From Agapanthus africanus (lineage: Eukaryota > Streptophyta > Magnoliopsida > Asparagales > Amaryllidaceae), in assembly GCA_030015575.1 (NCBI GenBank), contig CM057338.1, positions 629,540,189 through 629,604,188 on the forward strand: a stretch of DNA of 64,000 bases. The letters are read 5' to 3'. The notes below the pieces were generated by a model. That model worked only from the letters and a program-made list of their open reading frames with translations. It made no database searches and was not told the DNA's origin. Positions 56,169 through 64,000 of this stretch are shown here, in pieces. Positions within the stretch are counted from its first letter, which is position 1; every line of letters begins with the position of its first letter. The position numbers were made by a program, and so were the translations under genes.

Positions 56169-58235
56169 TTGGAGACTGCAGCATTTCTGCTAAACAGGGT
56201 TCCAACCAAAACCGTATCTACCACGCCATATGAGATATGGCATGGGAAAAGACCATCTCTTAAGAGAATTAAGATTTGGGGTTGCCCGGCCTATGTTAAA
56301 AAGCAGAATCCGGACAAACTCGAGACACGGTCAGTCATGTGTAACTTTGTGGGATATCTAAAGAATTCTTATGGATATCTATTCTACCACAAAGAGGAAC
56401 AAAAAGTGTTTGTTTCTCAACATGCCACATTCTTGGAAAAAGAGTTTTTCACAGATAAAGATGATGGCAAGGTGGTGGATCTAGAAGAGGTTTTAGAGAC
56501 ACAAACTACAAATGACGATTTGGTTGAACCGGCTGTTGCAACAGAAACTGAAGAACCTCGGCCACTCCGTAGGTCTGGTAGGACTTCTCGCCCATCGGAG
56601 AGGTACTACGGTTTCCTCATTGATGGTGACAGAGAAGACTGTATCATGGATGATGATGATCCTACCAGTTTTCAGCAAGCTATCACGAGTAGAGACTCTG
56701 TGAAGTGGCTGGATGCCATGAGATCCGAAATGGAGTCTATGCACACCAACAAATTAAGGACTTTGGACGTTGTACCCCATGGGGTAAAACCAGTGGGGTG
56801 CAAATGGATCTTTAAAAGAAATATTGGTGTAGATGGGCAGGTAGAGACCTATAAGGCAAGACATGTGGCGAAAGGCTTTCGTCAAAGACCAGGTTTGGAC
56901 TATGACGAAACCTTTTCGCCCGTAGCCATGCTTAAATCCATTCGGATCCTACTTGCTATTGCTGCTCACTACGACTATGAAATCTGGCAGATGGACGTTA
57001 AAACAGCATTTCTAAATGGAGATTTAGAAGAATGCGTTTATATGGATCAGCCAGAGGGCTTCATTGACAGTGGGAGCAGCGGGAAAGCATGTAGATTGCT
57101 TAAATCCATATATGGGTTAAAGAAGGCATCTCGGAGTTGGAACATCTGTTTTGATGATGTTATCAAAGAGTTTGATTTCATAAAAAATCCAGATGAACCT
57201 TGTGTTTATAAGAAGGCTGTAGGAAGAGCTGTCACATTCCTCGTAGTGTACGTGGATGACATTCTTCTGATAGGAAATGATATTCCTACGCTACAGTCGG
57301 TCAAATCTTTCTTATCACTAAGGTTCTCCATGAAGGACCTGGGTGATGCCACATACATCCTGGGCATAAGGATCTATAGGGATAGATCCAAAAAGTTATT
57401 GGGATTGTCCCAAACCAGGTACATTGACACCATCCTAAAAAGGTTTAGTATGGAAGACTCCAAGCGGGGTGCCTTACCCGCTTGCCATGGGGTCACTCTC
57501 TCCAAGGATTCTTGTCCAAAGACCGATGAAGAGAGAGCTCGCATAAGCGTTATACCCTATGCTTCGGCAGTAGGATCTATAATGTATGCGATGTTATGTA
57601 CACGCCCAGATGTAGCTTATGCACTTAGTGTTGTAAGCAGGTATCAATCCAACCCAGGGGAGAACCACTGGACAGCTGTGAAAAACATTCTTAAGTACTT
57701 ACGAAGGACTAAAGAATTGTTCTTGGTGCATGGTAATGTAGATCTCCAAATGGAGGCCTTTACCGATTCGAGCTTCCAGAGCGATAAGGACGATAGCAAA
57801 TCTATCTCTGGGTTTGTATTTACCCTCAATGGAGGGGCGGTGAGTTGGAAGAGTTCCAAACAAGATACCGTTGCAGACTCTACGATGGAAGCTGAGTACA
57901 TTGCTGCAAATGATGCTGCCAAGGAAGCCGTCTGGATGAAGAAGTTCGTCTCGGAGCTAGGAGTAGTTCCAACCATTATTGATCCAATACCTTTGTATTG
58001 TGATAATAATGGGGCTATGGCGTTAGCCAAGGAGCCCAGATCCCATCAGCGGTCCAGACACATCCTGAGGCGTTTTCATTTGATCCGGGAGATTGTAGAT
58101 CGCCGCGAGATCGAGATTAGGAGAGTAGACACAAAGAATAACGCCGCGGATCCATTCACCAAGGCCCTCTCTCAGCCGCAGCATGAGCGACTTTTTGAGA
58201 TGTTGGGTATGAGATACGCCAATAACTGGCCTTAG
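56169..58235 (+). CDS. CopC Pol: integrase end, reverse transcriptase, RNase H
   Basis: Continues the same frame after the TAG at 56157; the first ATG downstream is 56169. It has the integrase C-terminal part (KTVSTTPYEIWHG), RT with QMDVKTAFLNG and YVDDILLIGND (about 57250), and RNase H with FTDSSFQSD, MEAEY, YCDNNGA and DPFTKAL. It ends at TAG 58233-58235, directly before the polypurine tract (58238-58249). There is no internal break over 688 codons. It is the best-preserved RT in the window with that of CopA, but in the element it is separated from Gag by the upstream stops. Confidence 0.9.
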   Translation: METAAFLLNRVPTKTVSTTPYEIWHGKRPSLKRIKIWGCPAYVKKQNPDKLETRSVMCNFVGYLKNSYGYLFYHKEEQKVFVSQHATFLEKEFFTDKDDGKVVDLEEVLETQTTNDDLVEPAVATETEEPRPLRRSGRTSRPSERYYGFLIDGDREDCIMDDDDPTSFQQAITSRDSVKWLDAMRSEMESMHTNKLRTLDVVPHGVKPVGCKWIFKRNIGVDGQVETYKARHVAKGFRQRPGLDYDETFSPVAMLKSIRILLAIAAHYDYEIWQMDVKTAFLNGDLEECVYMDQPEGFIDSGSSGKACRLLKSIYGLKKASRSWNICFDDVIKEFDFIKNPDEPCVYKKAVGRAVTFLVVYVDDILLIGNDIPTLQSVKSFLSLRFSMKDLGDATYILGIRIYRDRSKKLLGLSQTRYIDTILKRFSMEDSKRGALPACHGVTLSKDSCPKTDEERARISVIPYASAVGSIMYAMLCTRPDVAYALSVVSRYQSNPGENHWTAVKNILKYLRRTKELFLVHGNVDLQMEAFTDSSFQSDKDDSKSISGFVFTLNGGAVSWKSSKQDTVADSTMEAEYIAANDAAKEAVWMKKFVSELGVVPTIIDPIPLYCDNNGAMALAKEPRSHQRSRHILRRFHLIREIVDRREIEIRRVDTKNNAADPFTKALSQPQHERLFEMLGMRYANNWP

Positions 58236-58249
58236 TGCAAGTGGGAGAT

Positions 58250-60347
58250 TGTTGGATATATGTATGCCCTAGAGGCCATTATATGATAGTGGATGTATTT
58301 GTACATGTATATATATTCAGTATGCATTCTTGCTCGACATGATAGTATGCTATCTTGTTCTTTTTTATCTGACATGTTGATTTGATCATGCTTTTATTCA
58401 TTCATACATGCTGATAGAGCCCTGAGGATATCGGCTTGACTACTCTGATTATGATGGAGATCATACTAGTGGGACATCTGTAGTCCATAAGCATATCCTC
58501 GAAAGTCCCTAGTCGTAGGTATATCGAGATGGGGCATTGATATACCATTGTAGACTAGCGTATATGACACTAGACCCATACGATGGGCGATGGATGTTCC
58601 CACATTCATCGATGTTTGACATCAAGATCATATACGGGTGCTCAGTGCTGACTGGGTACACTGGACGGACTCACCGAGAACTCCTTTATGGAATTATATC
58701 TATCGTCGGATAGCATTTCTCAGGTGACACTGGTACAGGTTAGTCTGTAGACCCGAGATCGTCATGGAGTCTTGTGTGTTCTCCCACTGTACTTTGATTG
58801 CTACCCTACCACGGCTCTACTGAGTCGTGCAAACAGGTGGCCGTTGGGTACAGTCCCGAGACACATGAAGGCAATGAGCGATAGGAGGGGTTTCGTCTCT
58901 CCCGGTATTGGGAGTTGATGATGTACTGTGCCCGACTGGTTATATCAGTAAGTCCCTGGCCAGGGCTGCTGAGATTTGCTGATAAGTGTTATCAGTAGTT
59001 CCTCGATCTGTTATAGACCATTCACTAGCACGACTTATTAAGTTATTAGGGTTGATGTGACCATCCCTAGGCTCAATATGCAGCATATCTGACGAAGAGA
59101 CCGGACTGTACGGTAGTGTTGTCGGTTGGCTCGACAGGAGTTGTAGCAGGTTCGCTTGTTTTCTTCTGATCGCTCAATACCCGGGTGGCCGTTACGTTTA
59201 GCTGACAGCTTGCGGCTTGGGGGTGCTTGATATGATCATCACCCTCTGCCGGCATATTGACGAGTCTTAGAGTCCCACACAGGAGTTACCTAGTCCAGGA
59301 GAAACGTTGTGGTGCGCGTATGCGATATGCGCATGGACCCGATTAAAATGCGCGTATATGACATCGTACATTGATCGGGCGGCTTGCTTTTGGTAGGGTC
59401 ATATGTGATATGGCCGGATTGATAAATCAAGTGTTGATTTATCATTTAACCATTAGTTTTCTCACTTCAAACCTTTCTTGGATATGATGGATGTATGAAT
59501 GCACGTATGTGTTTCTTTCTTTCTTTCTTTCTAGTTTCATGCATATATGGATGTGCATACATACATACATACATACACCCATCTATCATGGTTGTTTACA
59601 CAAGGAAATGGTGGCAATATAAGACTCACATCATGGATAAATATATGGATTATTATTTAATTTTATGTTTAAAACAAAATAGAAAAGGAAAGGATAATTC
59701 TTGAGTTGTTTCTACACTCTTCTTTAACCAAACCATTCTCACCTACCTCTAACCTTAAGTTATCCTTCTCTTTATGTTCTAAAACTCAAGTTAAATAATG
59801 TCTCCATCATTTTAACCATGGTTTGTAGTGAGAAGAAGTAAAATATATAAAGATATATTTCATTTCTTTTCATGGTGATCATTTTTACTCTTGTTAAAAA
59901 GAAAGCCTCCATCTTCTTCCTCCTTCACCATTTGCTCTCTAGTTTTTTCTAGTGAGTAAAACACACATAAAGAAAGGTTTTTGAAGTGAGAATCTAAACC
60001 ACAACATCATTCTACACAAGTTTAGCCAACTTGCTTAGAGTGTTCTCTTCGATTCTCATCTTGATAATCGAAGTTGCGAGCTTGGACGAGGAACTCCGGG
60101 TGGATCGTCGTGGACGTGAGAGGACTTCAAGAGGACCTTCTTCCAACACCCAAGAAACCAAAGAGTCCAGCGAAATGGAGCTACAAAGGTTGTAGTCTCG
60201 AAACCCTAGTTTTTATTCGCTTTAACTTTCGAAACCCTAATTTTCTAGGATCGATTCCTTTGTATGCTTGTTTAGCACCATAAAAATCTAAACTTTGAGA
60301 CATGTGATGCTTCAAAACTCTACATAGGGTGCTAGGCAAAACTTTCA
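58250..60347 (+). repeat. CopC 3' LTR
   Basis: 2098 bp, starting TGTTGGATATATG and ending CTTTCA, followed by CACCG. It contains the U3 hairpin CTGATAA-gtg-TTATCAG at 58979-58995 and short TTTC and CATA repeats (59515-59576). It keeps the CACGGCTC...GAGTCGTG hairpin that the 5' copy has lost. Confidence 0.93.
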
Positions 60348-60352
60348 CACCG

Positions 60353-62071
60353 TCGACTGAATGGACCGGAAGGGAGGTTTCTTTTCTGTGGACTGAGGCA
60401 TGTGTACGGAGTTTTCGGCAGTTGGAGATTCGGTTAACAACTGCATCAGTTCTTTCTTTGCTTTTGGTTCGGGCGACTTTGTTGTTTAACTGTAATGTTT
60501 CTTGAGTCGGCTCGAGTGTGTACTGAGGTGACACTACAGAGTCATCACTTTTGCTTCCCTACATTTGGAGGAAGTACGAGAAGGATATTCCACTCATGAT
60601 CTGGAGATGGCCGCGGTGGTTTTGCGTTGGAGATTTGAGGACACTACTTGTTCGAGAGTCGTGTCAGATTTTCCATGGACCACTAGAGCTTAATGAACAT
60701 CTTCCAGCAGCGGATTTTGATTGTTGTGATAGTCTTCTGCAGATTTACAGTTCTTGTGTGATCGTTGAGTACAGCTTAAGTTCGTCTCTACGGAGGGGAC
60801 AGCTTGCTCATGTCCGCGCCCGACCACTTTCCTTAAATCGTTTTCGCGAGACACTGCCCGCCGATGCTCGTTCGTCAGTGATACTTGAGCATACTCGGTT
60901 GGGTAATGATTCGGAGACCTTGATTTGTGACAATGGTGTGCTAAGTTAGGGACGCGTTTGTGTACCTGATATCATCGGGTAGAGACGTGAAATCCTAGAA
61001 CAGGCGCATCAGTCAACTCTCGGTATTCATTCAAGTTCCACCAGCATTGACGTGACTTGTGAGATAGTTATGGGTGGACAGGGATGTAAATAGAAGTTTC
61101 AGGTTTCGTTTCAAGGTGTCTGTGTTGTTGTGTGCTTGGGTCGAGCATCTGAGGCCGACTGGAGAGTTGCAACCTTTAACCGTTCCGAAGTAGGAGTGGG
61201 AGCAGATCTCCATGAATTTCGTTATGATGTCTACCCAGGTTAGTCTGGGTGTGGCTCCATTCGGATTCTTGTCGTCCGGTTATACTCAGTTTGCTCAGTT
61301 GTTTTTGTTAAAGTTGTGTGTTTGTTTTGATTGTTGTCAGCGGTTGGGGATCGCCACTCGCCATCGTTAGGTTTCTCCTTTGATAGCTGTTATCAGGAGA
61401 CACTCCAATTGGCTTCCTTTAGGTTTAGGGGTTAGGTCGTGTCGATCACCAGTCTGTTGTCTTTCTGACTCTACGTAAGTAGGACCTTGGACCCTAGCTG
61501 GTCTAGAGACTTCGAAGATGGTCCAGTTGTGTTAGGTCAGGATAGGAATTGTCCATTGCGAATTGAGGTCTTATGCCGACTGTGTTGGTCATAGACTCGA
61601 GTTCACAGGGACAGATCATGTATTCCTACGGACTTTCCGATGAATGACGTGTTTGATTTTAGGAAGCTTGTCCCAGGAATTAGGTCCTTATGAGATCCTA
61701 TAAGCGAGTTAGTTTCGTTGCCTTTAATTTGGCACTTCCGCCCAGATTATTGAATTTTCACCCCGCATTCCTTGTGATGATACTTTACAATTACCTTCTT
61801 GACCTTTCTTACGTAATTTAGCACCAGACCTTTTAGCTTAGACGCGATCTTTCATTCGCCAGCAGCCAATTGTGTTAATGGCTCGGCAGGCAGAGAAACG
61901 TCGGCCAAGGGTCTTGCCATCTGTGAAGGGTTTTCTTGGGCGTAGCCGTATAGTGAGGTAATCACTTGGGAGGCTGCGAGCGACATCTGGGAGTTGTAAT
62001 CTTCCCTTTGAAGGTACGCGTATCGGTATATTTTTAAATTCGGGGACGAATTTCTTTTAAGGGAGGGAGAT
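60353..62071 (+). pseudogene. GypH RNase H, integrase and 3' end remnants
   Basis: Pol continues after CopC. There is an RNase H-side piece WTEACVRSFRQLE (about 60390-60430); an integrase zinc-region piece RREILEQAHQSTLGIHSS (about 60985-61035); a piece like the terminal integrase/chromodomain-side motif VLWRNxxVEEATWE (about 61930-61985, broken by stops); and a final piece before the polypurine tract AAGGGAGGGAGAT (62059-62071). Frames shift often. The gap in integrase core sequence suggests further deletion. Confidence 0.75.
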
Positions 62072-62500
62072 TGTAACACCTTAGAATGTGTTTTGTAGCT
62101 AATTATATTTTAATTTATGGTTTTTAATAAAAAGTTTACCAATATGGTTTTTAAATATTTTATCCCATTTTATGAGTATTTTGTTAGAATTTTTCTTAGC
62201 ACACACACACTTGTGCATGTAAACTAGGGTTTAGAGACGGGGTTAGACCATGATTAGCAAGCATGATGGATTAACCCATTCTCTTTAAGTTAATAAATAT
62301 TGTTTAGGTGTTTTGGGTTTATTGTTTACGGTTTGTTTTAAAATAAAAAGGATTTAAAATTATAGTTGAAATGTTGACTTTGTGAGAGGGGGAGGGTATG
62401 GTGCTACATGGAGAGAGTGCCATGCCTCATTAATGAAGTGAGAGAGAGTGAGAAGGGGGGTTGTTTGCATTCTCTCATTCTCACTCATTGCTCTCATTCT
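62072..62500 (+). repeat. GypH 3' LTR, truncated by CopI
   Basis: Starts TGTAACACC after the polypurine tract and matches 23329-23757 with about 11 differences. It is interrupted at 62501; ATTCT (62496-62500) is the likely duplication, and the rest is outside the window. Confidence 0.9.
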
Positions 62501-64000
62501 TGTTGGAGATAGTGCCCTCAGAGTCAATTATTGGATCACAGGCACGTGATTGCAATGATTGAGGGAGGACCTATCCCGGTACGACAGTCTTACTCGAGAT
62601 GATAGTATGCTATCTGGTTTACCTTTATCATCATGTACTGCTTTAGATGACCTGACAGGTCGCTATTGCACGTTGATAGAGCCCCTAGGATTCTTGCTTG
62701 ACGACCAGCAGTATGAGGGCGATCATATACGTGAGAGCTGGGGTCTACAAGCATATCCTTAAAAGGTCCCTAGTCGTAGGAGTTTCGAGACAGGGCATCG
62801 ATTCTCCAGAGTAGACTAGTGTATACAGTCGAGACCCCGACGAGGGGCGGTGGCCGGTCTCACAAGCCACTGGTGTCAGTTGGTTCACCTAAGATGTATA
62901 CAGGTGCTCATTGGGTTATGAGTACACCGGACAGGACTCGCCGGGAACATGCTAGTTGGTCTTATACCTGACGTCAGATAGCAGTTCCCAGGTGACATGG
63001 GTACAGGTTAGTTCATCGACCTGGGGATCGTCATTTGTCTCGTGTGAGTTCCCACTGTGCTTTGATTACTACCCTACCACGGCTCAAAGGAGTCGTGCAA
63101 ACAGGTTTTAGTTGGGTACAGTCCTGAGCCACATGGAGGCAGTGAGAGGATCTTCGGGGGTTCGTCTCTCCCGGTATTGGGGGTGAGGTCGTGCTGTGTC
63201 TAGGAGAGCCATTACACGAAGTCCTTGGCCAAGGCAGGAGATTTACTGTTAGGTATTCCAGTAGTATCTCAGGGTGTTCTGGGCTACACTCCGACACGAC
63301 TTGTACCGCTTTTGGGGGACTGACTTTTACCCACCCCTTAGGCCCGACATGCGATGCTCATAGACGAACGGACCGGACTGTATGGATATTGTCACTGACA
63401 GGCTCAGTAGAGTGTCAGGATGAGTTCGCTCATCGACGTCCCTTTTAGTCAATAGCTGGTGGCCCGTTACGTATTGGCTTATACCTCTGACGTGCTAGTG
63501 GTTAAATCCACAGCCATAGTATTAACGAGTCTTTAGAGTCCACCACACAATCAGTTACTCAGCTTTCGGGCGAAACGCTGTAGAGGCCGTATGGAGATAT
63601 GGCAGGGTCCGATCAGATACGTGCGGTATTGCACGGATCAGGATCGGACGGTTTGTACTCGAGGCCGTATGGAGATATGGCAGGGTCCGATCAGATACGT
63701 GCGGTATTGCACGGATCAGGATCGGACAGTTTTGTACTAGTGGCCATATAGTGATATGGCAGGGTTCGATCTGATACGTGCGGTATTGCACGGATCAGGA
63801 TCGGACGAACATTACTAGCCGGCTTTGGTTTAAGCCGGATCCTAGTTTAGTACAGTGTAGATTTTGTCTCTTTGCATTTGTATCCGGACGGAATACAGAT
63901 GCGGGTGTGTATGCACAGTATCGGGGTTTTCCTGTAATTTATTACGGGACCAGTTTTCTGGAGTTGCCAGTTTGCATTCCGTTCCGGCCGGTTTTCGTTT
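62501..64000 (+). repeat. CopI: CopD-family LTR, cut by window end
   Basis: Starts TGTTGGAGATAGTGCCCTC and follows the CopD LTR closely. Only the first 1500 bp are visible, so it cannot be said whether this is a solo LTR or the 5' LTR of a full element. It carries three units of the GC hairpin repeat. The palindrome CCTTGGCCAAGG is at 63223-63234. Confidence 0.9.
63583..63818 (+). repeat. Three-unit tandem repeat in CopI LTR
   Basis: Units are 63583-63660, 63661-63739 and 63740-63818 (78-79 bp). Each holds GTCCGATC or GTTCGATC paired with GATCGGAC around a GATACGTGCGG...GCACGGATC hairpin. The third unit is the most diverged. CopD-minus LTRs have two units and CopG one. Confidence 0.88.

Larger units (their letters stand above)
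39530..60347 (+). mobile_element. CopC: full-length Ty1/copia element split by CopD-minus
   Basis: The 5' LTR is 39530-41560 plus 51769-51809, the primer site is 51811, gag-pol is 54309-58235 and the 3' LTR is 58250-60347. The CopD-minus insert occupies 41561-51763, with its duplication at 51764-51768. LTR halves show on the order of 2% substitutions by eye, plus a roughly 25-bp deletion near 40096 in the 5' copy that removes one U3 hairpin. gag-pol is one frame with two stop codons. Confidence 0.93.
18814..64000 (+). mobile_element. CopE: copia element split by GypH, 3' end outside window
   Basis: 5' LTR 18814-20850, primer site, leader and the first 130 codons of gag are present. GypH then interrupts at 23329 and runs to the window end, so the rest of gag-pol and the 3' LTR are not visible. 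Its LTR is clearly related to that of CopA. Confidence 0.85.
23329..64000 (+). mobile_element. GypH: Ty3/gypsy (Tekay/Del-like) element, nested host
   Basis: The 5' LTR is 23329-37416, split by CopB-minus. The internal region is 37417-39529 and 60353-62071, split by CopC. The 3' LTR starts at 62072 and is split by CopI. The start TGTAACACC, the end GTCGTGACA, the primer region AGTTGGTATCAGAG and pol order with integrase last fit a Tekay/Del chromovirus (inference). Internal length without the inserts is only about 3.8 kb, so gag-pol is deleted. About 11 differences in the first 430 bp of the two LTRs (by eye, about 2.6%) make it older than CopC. ACGTG (23324-23328) is the presumed duplication. 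Confidence 0.88.

Noticed and set aside
60551-60949. 132-codon frame as a host gene
   Set aside because: It lies between the RNase H and integrase remnants of GypH and reads as decayed gypsy pol.

Overview
This window looks like repeat-rich nuclear DNA of a flowering plant. I see no host gene, tRNA, rRNA or CRISPR array. Almost every base can be assigned to one of nine LTR retrotransposons inserted into one another. Eight are Ty1/copia elements of one broad type: LTRs of about 1.9-2.2 kb that start TGTTRG with ATGCCC or GTGCCC close behind, an initiator-Met-tRNA primer site TGGTATCAGAGC, and a leader of 2 kb or more. This fits the Angela/BARE lineage (inference from LTR start, length and pol order). 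One is a Ty3/gypsy element of Tekay/Del chromovirus type. Labels CopA to CopI and GypH are used only here.

Layout. The oldest host is CopF, a copia pol fragment (15873-16910) plus 3' LTR (16925-18813). Its RT region is split by CopG, whose pol remnant (1-1855) and 3' LTR (13883-15872) are visible. CopG is split by CopA (1856-13836, duplication TGAGT), and the CopA 3' LTR carries a solo LTR (CopB-solo, 10456-12665, duplication GGTTC). On the right, the CopF 3' LTR is split by CopE (from 18814). The CopE gag is split by GypH (from 23329). The GypH 5' LTR holds reverse-oriented CopB-minus (24457-34811, duplication GAAAA). The GypH pol holds CopC (39530-60347, duplication CACCG). The CopC 5' LTR holds reverse-oriented CopD-minus (41561-51763, duplication ATGTG). 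The GypH 3' LTR (from 62072) holds CopI, another CopD-family LTR, from 62501 to the window end. The deepest chain is F > E > GypH > C > D-minus.

Coding state. CopA and CopC are nearly intact gag-pol elements, each broken by two in-frame stop codons. CopB-minus has lost almost all of gag. CopD-minus and CopG carry a decayed gag-pol with the same alterations, yet CopD-minus has the most similar LTR pair (about 7 differences in 2236 bp by eye), so it moved most recently, presumably with proteins supplied in trans. GypH is internally deleted.

Most interesting signal. The non-coding parts are structured in a way the proteins do not explain. In all five families with a visible leader, a stem-loop of about 120-135 nt starts about 145-165 nt after the primer site. 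Its GC-rich tip resembles CCGCGG, and its long arms differ completely between families but stay self-complementary. Further downstream come three successive hairpins with a constant core (TTGACC-type) and family-specific stems, then a predicted 141-150 nt intron ending just before the gag ATG. The U3 of the LTRs carries a second set of hairpins with paired substitutions. These are candidates for packaging, dimerisation or translation signals, and they are shared by the autonomous and non-autonomous families.
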